Shown: positions 10,464 to 20,246, counted from the stretch's first letter. The stretch: DNA of 64,000 nt from Stenotrophomonas koreensis (GCF_001431525.1 NZ_LDJH01000006.1:62001-126000), one strand, 5' to 3'. Notes: generated by a model not told the origin, from the sequence alone. A program made the numbers and translations.

Positions 10464-11846
10464 TCAGGGCGCCAGTTGAACCTGGTCGCGACCGCCGTTC
10501 TTGGCCTGGTACATCGCCGCATCGGCACGGGCCATCAGCCGCTGGTAGTCGGGGTGGCCATCGAAAGCGGCCACGCCAATGCTGGCGGTGAGCGCCAGCT
10601 CGCCGCCGGTGGGCAGGCTCAGCGGATTGCTGCTGACCAGCTTGCGCAGGTTTTCGGCGATCACCATCGCCTGCAGCGTGGTCACGCCCACCAGCACGAC
10701 CACGAACTCCTCGCCGCCGTAGCGGAACAGGTAGTCGCTGCCGCGGGTGTGCTGGGACAGGGTCGCGGCCACATGCTGCAGCGCGCGGTCGCCGGTCTCA
10801 TGCCCATGCTGGTCGTTGATCGCCTTGAAATGGTCCAGGTCGATCAACAGCACCGCAAAACGGGTGCCATTGCTGGTGGTCAGCTCGATCTCGCGGCGCA
10901 GCACGGTGGGCAGGAAACGGCGGTTGAGCAGGTTGGTCAACGGATCGCTGCCGGAATCGAGCTCGCCGATGCGCTCGAACAGCATGGTCTGCAGTGAGCG
11001 GATCTGTTCCAGCTGCTGGCGGAGGGCCGGCATCAGGTTCGCCGTCTGGGCGACGCCACCGGCCTGTAGCTGCGCCAGCAGCTGATCGGTCTGGGTGATC
11101 AGGCTGCTCAGGTGCTCGGTCTCGCTGTTCTGGCCGAAGCTGGGGATGCCCTTGTGGATGAACCACAGACCGAACTCGGAGGCGGCCAGCGGCTCGATCG
11201 TGGCCAGGCTGTCCGGACTGGCCAGCGCGTACAGCAGCTGGTTTTCCCAGTCCAGCAGCAGTGCACGCTGGCGCTCGCGCTCGGCGCTGACATTCTGCAC
11301 CAGCGAAAACAGCCGGTAGGCAGCATCGGCACGCGCCGAGCGGTCCTTGGCCCGGGTATAGGCCTGGGTCATCCCCTCCTGGGCGATGCAGATCGAATGC
11401 AGCAGACACATGCTGGCGGCATGGGCGATCTGCCGGTCCTGGCTGCGCGCGTACAGCAGCTTGACCAGGGACACCAGCAGCACGCGCATGCCACGGCCGA
11501 CCAGGTCCACCGGGATGCCGACGCGGGCATGCACATCGCCGATCACGCCCTGCAGGCTGATCAGCTGTTCCACCTGCCCGGCGCGGGCGCACAGAACCTG
11601 GACCAGCCAGCGCTGCATTGCCGGCTGCAGCCGGTTGCGCACCTGGTCATGATCCAGGAAGCGGCTGGCACGCGGGTCTTCCATCAGCGCAGCATAGAAC
11701 TGCACTGCCAGCTCCGGTGGGGCATCGGTGGCCAGCCCGGACAGCAGCTCCAGGGCCGGGGCCGGGGTTTCCAGCAGGACCTGGCGCCAGGCGTGGGCCA
11801 GGGGGATGGCAGCGTCATCGAGGACGACAGGGGAGGTTGCGGGCAT
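10464..11846 (-). CDS. dosC: globin-coupled diguanylate cyclase (DosC type)
   Basis: A 460-residue soluble sensor that makes cyclic di-GMP in response to a haem ligand such as O2. The N-terminal ~160 residues form a globin-sensor domain; His106 in GDVHARVGIP fits the proximal haem ligand. A middle alpha-helical linker leads to a C-terminal GGDEF domain with the active-site loop RYGGEEF and the inhibitory RxxD site (RGSD) nine residues before it, so it should be both active and product-inhibited. The length equals that of E. coli DosC (460). It converges on the broken chemoreceptor and no phosphodiesterase partner (DosP) is adjacent. The start is the only upstream ATG giving the full globin fold. 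Confidence 0.9.
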   Translation of the reverse strand: MPATSPVVLDDAAIPLAHAWRQVLLETPAPALELLSGLATDAPPELAVQFYAALMEDPRASRFLDHDQVRNRLQPAMQRWLVQVLCARAGQVEQLISLQGVIGDVHARVGIPVDLVGRGMRVLLVSLVKLLYARSQDRQIAHAASMCLLHSICIAQEGMTQAYTRAKDRSARADAAYRLFSLVQNVSAERERQRALLLDWENQLLYALASPDSLATIEPLAASEFGLWFIHKGIPSFGQNSETEHLSSLITQTDQLLAQLQAGGVAQTANLMPALRQQLEQIRSLQTMLFERIGELDSGSDPLTNLLNRRFLPTVLRREIELTTSNGTRFAVLLIDLDHFKAINDQHGHETGDRALQHVAATLSQHTRGSDYLFRYGGEEFVVVLVGVTTLQAMVIAENLRKLVSSNPLSLPTGGELALTASIGVAAFDGHPDYQRLMARADAAMYQAKNGGRDQVQLAP

Positions 11847-11993
11847 TGAAGGCTCTGCGGTCGGTCAACGTGCCAACCTTGATGATCGATCATTATCGGC
11901 CAGGCGTGGCCCGCGTTGAGCCCCGCCTGCAGCCCCGGGTACGGCCTGGTCAGCTGGCTGCCAGTTTTGTTGCATCGGCAACCGAAGCAGACG

Positions 11994-12023
11994 ACAACGG
12001 CCACCCCGGGGGGTAGCCGTTGT
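11994..12023 (-). terminator. hairpin after the fadB-like gene
   Basis: Arms ACAACGGC and GCCGTTGT, extended by partly paired C/G runs, lie 22 bases beyond the stop at 12045 on the minus strand. The U tract is short, so confidence is moderate. Confidence 0.6.
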
Positions 12024-12044
12024 CCTGTCTCCGGGCGGGCAGGC

Positions 12045-14093
12045 TCAGCTGCGCAGCGTCGGGTTGTCCCAGCCCGGGCGCGGCGCGAAGCGGTCGCCGT
12101 AACGGCCCTGCAGGGCCTTGAGCCGGGCCACCAGCACGTCCGCGCCGACACTGCGGATGTACTGGATCGGCCCACCGGTGAACGGTGCAAAGCCGGTGCC
12201 GAAGATCACCCCGGCATCGAGCAGGTCGGCATCGGCGACCACACCCTCGTGCAGGCACGCCACCGACTCGTTGAGCAGCGGCAGGATCAGCCGGTCTTCC
12301 AGGTCGCTGGGCATCTGGACATCCTTGGCCAGCGGCGGCTTGACCGCCTTGCCGTTGGTCCAGGTGTAGATGCCCTGGCCGTCCTTCTTGCCGCGCCTGG
12401 CCGGATCGACCGTGGCCAGCGCCGCGGGAATCTGCAGGCCCAGGAACGGGGCCAGCTCATGGCCGACACCGGCGGCCACGTCCAGGCCAACGGTGTCCAG
12501 CAGCTCGATCGGCCCCATCGGCATGCCGAAGTTGACCGCGGCCTTGTCGATCAGCGGGCCGGCAATGCCTTCGGCATACGCATTGGCGGCCTCGAGCATG
12601 TACGGGAACAGCACGCGGTTGACCAGGAAGCCCGGGGTGCCGGCCACCGGCACCGGGAACTTGCCCAGTGCCTTGCAGAACGCGGCCAGCCGGCGCTCGG
12701 TTTCCGCGGCCATGCCGTCGTGGTGGATGATCTCCACCAGCGGCATCTGCGCCACCGGGTTGAAGTAGTGCAGGCCGGCGAACTGGGCCGGGCGGGCGAT
12801 GTGGTCGCGCAGCTCGGTCAGCGGAATCGAGGAGGTGTTGGTGGTCAGCAGGGCATCGGCCTTCATCTTCGGCTCCAGCACCGCGTACAGCTCACGCTTG
12901 GCCTGGGCGTTCTCGATGATCGCCTCGATCACCAGGTCGGCCCTGGCCACGCCGTCGCCATTGAGGTCGCCCTGCAGACGGGCGGCCACTTCCGGGCGTT
13001 TGGCCGGATCGCGCACCTTCTTCTCGAACAGGGTCTGGGCACGGGCCAGCGCGCCGTCGATGAAGCGCTGTTCGCGGTCCTGCAGGGTCACGTTGAAGCC
13101 CTTCAGCGCGGCAAAGGCGGCAATATCACCGCCCATCACCCCGGCACCGACCACATGCACGTGGCCGATACCCGATTCCTTGCCGCCCAGGCCCTTCAGG
13201 CGCTCGGACAGGAAATAAATCCGCATCAGGTTGCGTGCGACCGGGCCGGAGGCCAGCTTGACCACGGCCCGGCGTTCTGCCGCCAGGCGCGTACCGATGC
13301 CGGCGCCACCGGTCTTTTCCCAGGCGGCAATGGCCGCGTACGGGGCCGGGTAATGGGCCTTCTTCGCCTTGCGTGCGACCTGCTTGGTCATCTGCGGGGC
13401 CAGCAGCTTGCGCGCCAGCCAGGTGTTGCTGGCCCAGGCGGTGGCGCGTTGCTTGAACGGGCGCACGGCCCCCTTCAGTGCCAGTGCCGCGGCGGCATCT
13501 TCCAGCAGCGGCAGCTCCACCACCTTGTCCACCAGGCCATTGGCCCGCGCTGCCTTGGCCGACAGGTTGCGGCCGGTCAGGATCATGTCCATGGCCGCCG
13601 GTGCGCCGATCAGCTGCGGCAGCCGGGCGGTGCCGCCCCAGCCGGGCAGGATGCCCAGCTGCACTTCGGGCAGGCCGATGCGGGCGTTGTCGGCGGCCAC
13701 GCGGTAACGGCAAGCCAGGGCCAGTTCGGTGCCACCACCCAAGCAGTGGCCGTGGATGGCGGCAACAGTCGGTACGCGCAAGGAAGCCAGCTTCTGGTAG
13801 ACGTTCTGGCCACGGGCGATCGCATCGCCAACCGTGCCCTGCACATCGAACTGCTGGAATTCCTTCAGGTCGGCGCCGGCAATGAAGCCGGCGGCCTTGG
13901 CCGAAGTGATCACCACCGCCCGTGGCGGATCGATGGTGATGCGCTCGATCAGCGCATCCAGTTCCAGCAACACATCCTGTGACATGGCATTGACCGCGCT
14001 GTCCTTGCGGTCGAGGGTCAGTACCAGGACGCGGTCATCACGCAGTCGTGGCTGCCAGTGATTGAAGCGGAGCCCATCAAAGCCTGGGAGCAT
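12045..14093 (-). CDS. bifunctional enoyl-CoA hydratase/3-hydroxyacyl-CoA dehydrogenase (FadB/FadJ-like)
   Basis: A roughly 680-residue multifunctional beta-oxidation enzyme. The N-terminal crotonase domain has the oxyanion-hole segments GFIAGADLKEF and HGHCLGGGTELALAC and the acidic EVQLGILPG stretch. The NAD-binding 3-hydroxyacyl-CoA dehydrogenase domain starts at VHVVGAGVMGGDIA, with later conserved LHYFNPV, FLVNR and GFAPFTGGP. It hydrates enoyl-CoA and oxidises the 3-hydroxy product to 3-ketoacyl-CoA; a thiolase must finish the cycle. No fadA is adjacent; a thiolase lies about 18 kb away (31896-33071). The start is either 14093 (weak GGAA 6 bases upstream) or 14105. It is divergent from rpoE. 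Length and order fit FadJ as well as FadB, so I give no symbol. Confidence 0.93.
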   Translation of the reverse strand: MLPGFDGLRFNHWQPRLRDDRVLVLTLDRKDSAVNAMSQDVLLELDALIERITIDPPRAVVITSAKAAGFIAGADLKEFQQFDVQGTVGDAIARGQNVYQKLASLRVPTVAAIHGHCLGGGTELALACRYRVAADNARIGLPEVQLGILPGWGGTARLPQLIGAPAAMDMILTGRNLSAKAARANGLVDKVVELPLLEDAAAALALKGAVRPFKQRATAWASNTWLARKLLAPQMTKQVARKAKKAHYPAPYAAIAAWEKTGGAGIGTRLAAERRAVVKLASGPVARNLMRIYFLSERLKGLGGKESGIGHVHVVGAGVMGGDIAAFAALKGFNVTLQDREQRFIDGALARAQTLFEKKVRDPAKRPEVAARLQGDLNGDGVARADLVIEAIIENAQAKRELYAVLEPKMKADALLTTNTSSIPLTELRDHIARPAQFAGLHYFNPVAQMPLVEIIHHDGMAAETERRLAAFCKALGKFPVPVAGTPGFLVNRVLFPYMLEAANAYAEGIAGPLIDKAAVNFGMPMGPIELLDTVGLDVAAGVGHELAPFLGLQIPAALATVDPARRGKKDGQGIYTWTNGKAVKPPLAKDVQMPSDLEDRLILPLLNESVACLHEGVVADADLLDAGVIFGTGFAPFTGGPIQYIRSVGADVLVARLKALQGRYGDRFAPRPGWDNPTLRS

Positions 14094-14252
14094 GGGACGT
14101 TCCATTCGGTTGTGTATGGATAAGGTGGCTATCATCGGAAGGTTGTTCGCCTGCCGTCAAATCCTTTGTCCACGGCGCAGCGGTTACGCTGGCCCACGGC
14201 AGGCCCGGACAACCGTGGTTGAATCCAGACAGGTGGAGTTTTCAAACCAGCG

Positions 14253-14280
14253 GGAACTTCTTTGCATCTTGGCAGTCTCA
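14253..14280 (+). promoter_or_regulatory. sigma-E-type promoter of rpoE (likely autoregulatory)
   Basis: GGAACTT at 14253-14259 is separated by 16 bases from TCTCA at 14276-14280. This closely matches the sigma-E consensus (GGAACTT, spacer of about 16, TCTGA). It lies 40 bases before the rpoE ATG, so RpoE probably transcribes its own operon. It also excludes the longer upstream reading frame as the true start. Confidence 0.78.
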
Positions 14281-14320
14281 ATGCCCGACTTCGGCTGGGC
14301 GGGAAGGAGCTTTGGCCCGT

Positions 14321-14941
14321 ATGGCCGACGTAGTAATGCCACAAGAACCCGATCACACCCTGGTCGGGCGGGTACAGGCCGGTGAGCGTGCCGCCTTCGA
14401 TGTGCTGGTGCGTCGCCACCAGCACCGGGTGCTGGCGCTGATCGGTCGGTACATCGCCGACTGGAGTGAATGCCAGGACGTGGCCCAGGAAGCCTTCGTG
14501 CGCGCGTTCCGTGCCATCGACAGCTTCCGTGGCGACGCCCAGTTCTCGACCTGGATGCATCGAATCGCCGTGAATACCGCCAAAAACCATCTCGCCGCGC
14601 AGAACCGGCGCCCGCCGGCCGCTGACATCGACCTGGTCGACGCCGAAGTGGCAAGCGACAGTGCCCGCCTGCGCGATACCGATACCCCCGAGCGCGAATT
14701 GATGCGCGAGCAGGTCGAGCAGTGTGTGTTGGCCGCGGTGGCACAGCTGCCGGCCGACTGGCGCCAGGCCTTCGAGCTGCGTGAGGTGCAGGGCCTGAGC
14801 TATGAGCAGATTGCGCAGGCCATGAACTGCCCGGTGGGCACGGTGCGCTCACGCATCTACCGCGCCCGCGAGGCGATTGATCAACAGCTGCGCCCGCTGC
14901 TGGAAGGGCGCAGCGCCACCCGTGAACGGAGCCGAGCATGA
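14321..14941 (+). CDS. rpoE: extracytoplasmic stress sigma factor RpoE (sigma-E/AlgU)
   Basis: A 206-residue group-4 sigma factor controlling envelope stress genes. Region 2 carries CQDVAQEAFVRAFRAIDSFRG and the -10 recognition segment with TWMHRIAVNTAKNHL. Region 4 carries ELREVQGLSYEQIAQAMNCPVGTVRSRIYRAREAI, the -35-binding helix-turn-helix. These segments match AlgU/RpoE rather than generic ECF factors. The ATG at 14321 follows AAGGAG at an 11-base spacing; a second ATG at 14336 is possible. The product is normally held inactive by RseA, whose gene overlaps this stop by 4 bases. A sigma-E-type promoter lies directly upstream. Confidence 0.96.
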   Translation: MADVVMPQEPDHTLVGRVQAGERAAFDVLVRRHQHRVLALIGRYIADWSECQDVAQEAFVRAFRAIDSFRGDAQFSTWMHRIAVNTAKNHLAAQNRRPPAADIDLVDAEVASDSARLRDTDTPERELMREQVEQCVLAAVAQLPADWRQAFELREVQGLSYEQIAQAMNCPVGTVRSRIYRAREAIDQQLRPLLEGRSATRERSRA

Positions 14942-15744
14942 ACCCGAACTCGCCTGACCACGACCCGGCCCTGCAGCGCGTGGATGCGTTGCATCGCCAG
15001 CAGTTGTCCGCCCTGATCGATGGTGAACTGTCGGCCGACCAGGCCCGCTTTTTGATCCGACGGCTGGAGCACGATCAGGAATTGTCGGCCTGCCAGGAGC
15101 GCTGGCAGATCGCCGGTGATGTGCTGCGCGGCCAGCTGGGGGCGGTGGCACCGGCTGATTTTGCCGCGCGCGTGGCGCTGGCGCTGCCGCCAGTGGTTGC
15201 CTTGCCCAGGACTGCGGCCGACCACCGGGCCAGGCCGCGGCGGTGGGTCGCCGGTGGTGCGTTGGCGGCATGTATGGCCCTGGTGGCGGTGCTGCTGTTG
15301 CCCGGCCGTGCGCCGGTGCCCGCTCCGTCGCCCCTGCTGGTGTCCGGGACGGCTGCGCCGGAGCTGCCGGTGAAGGGCGCCGAGCCGGCCACGGCGGTTG
15401 CCCCGGCTGCGGCACAGGCGCCACCGCTGCAGGCAGCTGTGGCGGCTGCAACTGTCGCTGCGCCCCGCGAAGCGACCGAATCGACCCTGGCCCGACGCGT
15501 ACGGCCGGCACCACCGGCCGATGCGGCCGCAGCCCCGCCAATGGTGGCTGGGCAGATACCGCCTGACAGTGTGGCCTCGCCGTTCGCGCTGCCGATCGAG
15601 CCGGTGCATGCCCGGCCCTGGCCGCGCTCGCAGCTGGGGCGAGCGGATGCCTTCAATGTCCGCCTGCCCGCAGCCGGCAGCCCGTTCGCGCCACCGCGCG
15701 ATGCGGCCGCCAGCAGCCACTGGCAGACGGTGCCGCAGCCTTGA
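14938..15744 (+). CDS. rseA: anti-sigma-E factor RseA
   Basis: A 268-residue inner-membrane protein that should bind and hold RpoE until proteolysis releases it. The N-terminal cytoplasmic part (about residues 20-70) has the RseA/MucA-type segment LSALIDGELS. A single membrane helix spans about residues 103-122 after a basic stretch. A periplasmic tail rich in Ala and Pro follows. Its ATG overlaps the rpoE stop (ATGA), so the two are translationally coupled, which keeps sigma and anti-sigma in balance. The next gene is mucD and no rseB/mucB is present. Rpo-rseA-mucD without rseB is the arrangement known in Xanthomonas. Confidence 0.88.
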   Translation: MNPNSPDHDPALQRVDALHRQQLSALIDGELSADQARFLIRRLEHDQELSACQERWQIAGDVLRGQLGAVAPADFAARVALALPPVVALPRTAADHRARPRRWVAGGALAACMALVAVLLLPGRAPVPAPSPLLVSGTAAPELPVKGAEPATAVAPAAAQAPPLQAAVAAATVAAPREATESTLARRVRPAPPADAAAAPPMVAGQIPPDSVASPFALPIEPVHARPWPRSQLGRADAFNVRLPAAGSPFAPPRDAAASSHWQTVPQP

Positions 15745-15846
15745 GGCAGTGTCGGCAGATCCATGTCACCGCTGCATCCCCATTCGGCTGGCAGCAGCGG
15801 CTGCCGCAGGCCTGAATTTTCCTTTCATCACGAGGTATCACCCGGT

Positions 15847-17370
15847 ATGAACCCCATCACCTTGCGTCCACGTGCGTTGCCGTTGTCGTGCCTGCTGGCC
15901 CTGTGCCTGCCGCTGAGTGCCTGTGCCAAGCCAGCCGAGCCCAGCGCACAGGCCGCCGCGCCGATTGCCACCCCTGCCGCGCCCGCGGCGCCGTTGGTCG
16001 CCGGCCTGCCCGATTTCACCCAGCTGGTCGATCGCGTCGGTCCGGCGGTGGTCAATATTGAAACCACCATCGTGCGCAGCCGTCAGGCCCGCCGCAATGG
16101 GCCTGACATGGACCAGATGCCGGAATTCTTCCGCCGTTTCTTCGGCCCCGAGTTCGGCTTCCCGGCGCCCGGTGGTGAGGGCGGCGCACCGGAGATCCGC
16201 GGTCGCGGCATGGGCTCGGGCTTCATCATTTCCGCCGATGGCTATGTGCTGACCAATCACCATGTGATCGACGGTGCGGCCGAGGTCAAGGTCAAGCTGC
16301 CCGACCGCCGCGAGTTCACCGCCACCGTGGTCGGCTCCGATGCCCAGTACGACGTGGCCCTGCTCAAGGTCGATGCCAAGGACCTGCCGGTGCTGGCCAT
16401 CGGCGATTCCAACCGGCTCAAGCCCGGCCAGTGGGTGGTGGCCATCGGCTCGCCGTTCGGTCTGGACCACTCGGTCACCGCCGGCATCGTCAGTGCGGTT
16501 GGCCGCAGCACCAGCGCCGAGCAGCGCTATGTGCCTTTCATCCAGACCGATGTGGCGATCAACCAGGGCAATTCCGGTGGCCCGCTGCTGGATGTCTCAG
16601 GCCAGGTGGTCGGCATCAACTCGCAGATCTTCTCTGCTTCCGGCGGGTTCATGGGCATCAGTTTTGCGATCCCGATCGACCTGGCGATGAGCGCGGTGGA
16701 GCAGATCCGCAGTACCGGCAAGGTCAGCCGCGGCAGCCTGGGGGTCAGTGTCGGCGCGGTCAGCTCGGAGATGGTGCAGGGCTTTGGCCTGCCTGACAGC
16801 CGCGGCGCGCTGGTCAACGAGGTCGTGGCCGGCAGTGCCGCTGCCAAGGCCGGGCTGGAGGCCGGCGATGTGATCCGCGCGGTCAACGGCGTGGCCGTGG
16901 ACAGCGCCTCGGACCTGCCGCCGCGCATCGGCCTGCTCAGCCCGGGCAGCAAGGTCGAGCTGGAAGTGCTGCGCGAGGGGCGCCCGCGCAAGTTCACCGC
17001 CACCCTCGGCGTGCTGGAGGAGGATGCCCAGCGTCCGGCCAACGGTGGCGAACAGGCCGCGCGTCCGGCCACGCCGGAGTCCGGCACGGTGGCCCTGCTC
17101 GGGCTGGACGTGGTCGAGCTGACCGATGCCCAGCGTCGCCAGGCGGGCCTGGAGGCCGGGCAGGGCGTGCGCATCGCCCAGGTCAGCGGCGATGCGGCGC
17201 GGCAGGCAAGGCTGACGCCGGGCATGATCATCCTGCAGGTCGGGCGCAACAAGGTCGGCTCGGTGGCCGAGCTGAACCGCCAGCTGGCCGGTTACAAGAA
17301 GGATGACGTGATCATGCTGCTGGTGCGCGCCGGTGGCGCCAATGCGTTCGTTGCGGTCAAGGCCGGGTAA
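15847..17370 (+). CDS. mucD: DegP/DegQ-type periplasmic serine protease MucD
   Basis: A 507-residue HtrA-family quality-control protease. A signal peptide ends in LPLSACAK, a good lipobox with Cys26, so it may be membrane-anchored rather than soluble. The trypsin-like domain has the triad His139 (TNHHVID), Asp169 (YDVALLK) and Ser243 (GNSGGP). Two PDZ domains follow, the first around residues 300-390 and the second in the last 90. The start at 15847 gives the complete signal peptide; an in-frame upstream ATG at 15763 does not. It lies about 100 bases after rseA and is the probable third gene of the sigma-E operon. It degrades or refolds misfolded envelope proteins and so damps the sigma-E signal. 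Confidence 0.93.
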   Translation: MNPITLRPRALPLSCLLALCLPLSACAKPAEPSAQAAAPIATPAAPAAPLVAGLPDFTQLVDRVGPAVVNIETTIVRSRQARRNGPDMDQMPEFFRRFFGPEFGFPAPGGEGGAPEIRGRGMGSGFIISADGYVLTNHHVIDGAAEVKVKLPDRREFTATVVGSDAQYDVALLKVDAKDLPVLAIGDSNRLKPGQWVVAIGSPFGLDHSVTAGIVSAVGRSTSAEQRYVPFIQTDVAINQGNSGGPLLDVSGQVVGINSQIFSASGGFMGISFAIPIDLAMSAVEQIRSTGKVSRGSLGVSVGAVSSEMVQGFGLPDSRGALVNEVVAGSAAAKAGLEAGDVIRAVNGVAVDSASDLPPRIGLLSPGSKVELEVLREGRPRKFTATLGVLEEDAQRPANGGEQAARPATPESGTVALLGLDVVELTDAQRRQAGLEAGQGVRIAQVSGDAARQARLTPGMIILQVGRNKVGSVAELNRQLAGYKKDDVIMLLVRAGGANAFVAVKAG

Positions 17371-17399
17371 CCCCCGGCTGCCGGCTGGTACTGGATCAA

Positions 17400-17427
17400 G
17401 GCTCCGGCTGCGGCTGCGGCCGGAGCC
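17400..17427 (+). terminator. hairpin after mucD
   Basis: Arms GGCTCCGGC and GCCGGAGCC with a 10-base loop lie 30 bases beyond the mucD stop. The U tract is weak (TGCTGT). Confidence 0.6.
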
Positions 17428-17481
17428 TGCTGTATGAACCGCCGGGCTGGATCGGCCGACGCGATGGGCCACCAGCCGTGC

Positions 17482-17487
17482 GATAAT
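17482..17487 (+). promoter_or_regulatory. candidate -10 of lepA
   Basis: GATAAT followed by G lies 42 bases before the lepA ATG. It belongs to the recurring xATAAT/xACAAT-G pattern of this window. No good -35 is visible. Confidence 0.4.
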
Positions 17488-17528
17488 GCCCCGTTATCTT
17501 TGACGACGCAGCGCCGCCGCCGCCACCT

Positions 17529-19337
17529 ATGTCCCACGATTCGATGCAGTTCATCCGCAATTTCTCCATCATTGCCCACGTTGATCATGGCAAGTCGACC
17601 TTGTCTGATCGCATCATCCAGCTCTGTGGTGGCCTGACCGCGCGTGAAATGGAAGCGCAGGTGCTCGACAACAACCCGATCGAGCGCGAGCGTGGGATCA
17701 CCATCAAGTCGCAGTCGGTGTCGGTGCCGTATACCGCCCGCAACGGCCAGACCTACTACCTGAACTTCATCGACACCCCCGGCCACGTCGACTTCTCCTA
17801 TGAAGTCAGCCGTTCGCTGGCCGCCTGCGAAGGCGCGCTGCTGGTGGTGGATGCGGCCCAGGGCGTGGAGGCACAGTCGGTAGCCAACTGCTACACCGCC
17901 ATCGAGCAGGGCCTGGAGGTGGTGCCGGTCCTGAACAAGATCGACCTGCCGACCGCCGACATCGAGCGAGCCAAGGCCGAGATCGAGGCGGTGATCGGCA
18001 TCGATGCTTCCGAGGCGGTCGCGGTCAGTGCCAAGACCGGGCTGAACATCGAAGAGGTGCTCGAAGCGATCGTGCATCGCATCCCGCCGCCCAAGGACCG
18101 CGGCAGCAACAAGCTGCAGGCCCTGATCATCGACTCCTGGTTTGACAACTACCTGGGCGTGGTCTCGCTGGTGCGCGTGATGCAGGGCGAGATCAAGGCC
18201 GGTGACAAGATCCTGGTGATGTCCACCGGGCGCTGGCACCAGGTCGACAAGGTCGGCGTGTTCACCCCCAAGCGCAAGGAGACCAAGTCCCTGCGTGCCG
18301 GTGAGGTGGGCTGGATCAACGCCAGCATCAAGGACGTCCATGGCGCACCGGTGGGCGATACCCTGACCCTGCTGTCCGATCCGGCCGAGTCGCCGTTGCC
18401 GGGCTTCCAGGAAATGCAGCCGCGCGTGTTCGCCGGCCTGTTCCCGGTCGATGCCGACGACTATCCGGACCTGCGCGAGGCGCTGGACAAGCTGCGCCTG
18501 AACGACGCGGCGCTGCGCTTCGAGCCGGAAAGCTCCGAAGCCATGGGCTTTGGCTTCCGTTGCGGCTTCCTGGGCATGCTGCACATGGAAATCGTGCAGG
18601 AACGCCTGGAGCGCGAGTACAACCTCAACCTGATCAGCACCGCGCCGACGGTGATCTACGAGGTGCTCAAGAGCGACGGCGACATCGTGATGATGGACAA
18701 CCCGGCCAAACTGCCGCCGGTCAATACCGTTGCCGAAATCCGCGAGCCGATCATCCGCGCCAACATCCTCACCCCCGAGGAGCACATCGGCAGCATCATC
18801 AAGCTGTGCGAGGAAAAGCGCGGCACCCAGATCGGCATCACCTACATGGCCAGCCAGGTGCAGATCAGCTACGAGCTGCCGATGGCCGAAGTGGTGCTGG
18901 ATTTCTTTGACAAGCTCAAGTCGGTCAGCCGCGGCTACGCCTCGCTGGATTACCACTTCGTGCGCTTCGAGGCCGGCCCCTTCGTGCGCGTGGACGTGCT
19001 GATCAATGGCGACAAGGTCGACGCACTGTCGCTGATCGTGCACCGCAGCCATGCCGACCGTCGCGGCCGCGAGCTGTGCGAGAAGATGAAGGACCTGATC
19101 CCGCGGCAGATGTTCGATGTCGCCATCCAGGCCGCCATCGGTGCCCAGATCATTGCCCGGACCACGGTCAAGGCGATGCGCAAGAACGTGCTGGCCAAAT
19201 GTTATGGTGGCGACGTTTCGCGCAAGAAGAAGCTGCTGGAAAAGCAGAAGGAAGGCAAGAAACGGATGAAGCAGGTGGGCCGGGTGGAAATCCCGCAGGA
19301 AGCCTTCCTGGCCGTCTTGCAGATGGACAACAAATAA
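17529..19337 (+). CDS. lepA: elongation factor 4 (LepA) GTPase
   Basis: A 602-residue translational GTPase that binds ribosomes and is proposed to back-translocate or assist 30S assembly. The GTP-binding motifs are complete: AHVDHGKST (P-loop), RERGITI (switch I), DTPGH (switch II) and NKID. Domains II and III follow, and then the LepA-specific C-terminal domain with the basic segment [24 protein letters not shown]. Length and order match the family (about 600). It is the first gene of the conserved block lepA-lepB-DUF4845-rnc-era-recO. Here lepB starts 57 bases downstream, so cotranscription is likely. Confidence 0.98.
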   Translation: MSHDSMQFIRNFSIIAHVDHGKSTLSDRIIQLCGGLTAREMEAQVLDNNPIERERGITIKSQSVSVPYTARNGQTYYLNFIDTPGHVDFSYEVSRSLAACEGALLVVDAAQGVEAQSVANCYTAIEQGLEVVPVLNKIDLPTADIERAKAEIEAVIGIDASEAVAVSAKTGLNIEEVLEAIVHRIPPPKDRGSNKLQALIIDSWFDNYLGVVSLVRVMQGEIKAGDKILVMSTGRWHQVDKVGVFTPKRKETKSLRAGEVGWINASIKDVHGAPVGDTLTLLSDPAESPLPGFQEMQPRVFAGLFPVDADDYPDLREALDKLRLNDAALRFEPESSEAMGFGFRCGFLGMLHMEIVQERLEREYNLNLISTAPTVIYEVLKSDGDIVMMDNPAKLPPVNTVAEIREPIIRANILTPEEHIGSIIKLCEEKRGTQIGITYMASQVQISYELPMAEVVLDFFDKLKSVSRGYASLDYHFVRFEAGPFVRVDVLINGDKVDALSLIVHRSHADRRGRELCEKMKDLIPRQMFDVAIQAAIGAQIIARTTVKAMRKNVLAKCYGGDVSRKKKLLEKQKEGKKRMKQVGRVEIPQEAFLAVLQMDNK

Positions 19338-19394
19338 GCCGCCGGCCTGGTGGTCCCCCTGCTGGCTGGCGCCAGGCAGTGACAAGGAACCTGC

Positions 19395-20210
19395 ATGCAA
19401 CTGTTCAAGTTTTTCGAGATCGCACTGGTGGTGCTCACGCTGGGCTCCGGGCTGGTGCTGCTGTTTGACCGCCTGTACTGGCGCAAGCGCCGGCTGGCGC
19501 GCGCCGGGCTTCTCGATGATGGCAGTGAGCCGGTGCTGGTGGACTGGTCACGCTCGTTCTTCCCGGTGCTGGCGGTAGTGCTGGTGGTGCGCAGCTTCGT
19601 TGCCGAGCCTTACCGCATTCCGTCCAGCTCGATGATGCCCAACCTGCTGATCGGCGATTTCATCCTGGTCAACAAGTTCTCCTACGGCCTGCGCCTGCCG
19701 ATCAGCAATGCCAAGATCATCCCGACCTGGGAACCGGAACGCGGCGACGTGGTGGTGTTCAAGCCGCCGCATGACCCGGACCAGAACTGGATCAAGCGCA
19801 TCATCGGCCTGCCTGGTGACCGTGTCGGCTTCCGTGGCAATACCCTGTACCTGAACGGTGAGCCGGTGACCTACCAGCTCAAGGGCAACTACATTGGCCA
19901 GGGGCCGGGTGCGGACATGACCGGCAAGTCGCTGCTGGTGGAAAACCTGCCCGGGCGCGAGCACACGGTGCTGGAAGACCTGCGTTTCGTCCACCCGTTT
20001 GGCCAGGGCGACTGGGTGGTGCCTGAAGGCCAGTACTTCGTGATGGGCGACAACCGCGACCACAGCGAGGACAGCCGGTTCTGGACCCAGACCAGCTTCC
20101 TGCCCGACGAGCTGTTGCGTGGCAAGGCCTTTATCATCTGGCTCAATTGCCAGGATTGGTTCTGCAAGGGGAGTTTCGATGCCTCGCGCATCGGGACGCG
20201 TATTCAATAA
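19395..20210 (+). CDS. lepB: signal peptidase I
   Basis: A 271-residue inner-membrane protease that cuts signal peptides from exported proteins. Two N-terminal membrane segments (about residues 8-24 and 55-68) precede the catalytic domain. Ser79 lies in IPSSSMMP and the general-base Lys134 in WIKRIIGLPGD, with the later MGDNRDHSEDSR motif, so the Ser-Lys dyad is complete. The family is normally 250-325 residues. It lies between lepA and the DUF4845 gene. Many exported proteins in this window (peptidases, porin, catalase) should be its clients. Confidence 0.97.
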   Translation: MQLFKFFEIALVVLTLGSGLVLLFDRLYWRKRRLARAGLLDDGSEPVLVDWSRSFFPVLAVVLVVRSFVAEPYRIPSSSMMPNLLIGDFILVNKFSYGLRLPISNAKIIPTWEPERGDVVVFKPPHDPDQNWIKRIIGLPGDRVGFRGNTLYLNGEPVTYQLKGNYIGQGPGADMTGKSLLVENLPGREHTVLEDLRFVHPFGQGDWVVPEGQYFVMGDNRDHSEDSRFWTQTSFLPDELLRGKAFIIWLNCQDWFCKGSFDASRIGTRIQ

Positions 20211-20246
20211 GACGGCGCTGGGCCGTTTTCTGCGGGGAGCAAGCAC

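Noticed and set aside
14219..14320. Longer start for rpoE at 14219
   Set aside because: It includes the sigma-E promoter and is not similar to family N-termini; the ATG at 14321 has a ribosome-binding site.
17292..19400. A 702-residue minus-strand frame opposite lepA
   Set aside because: It is rich in His, Gln and Asp, as expected for antisense of GC-rich coding sequence; lepA is certain.
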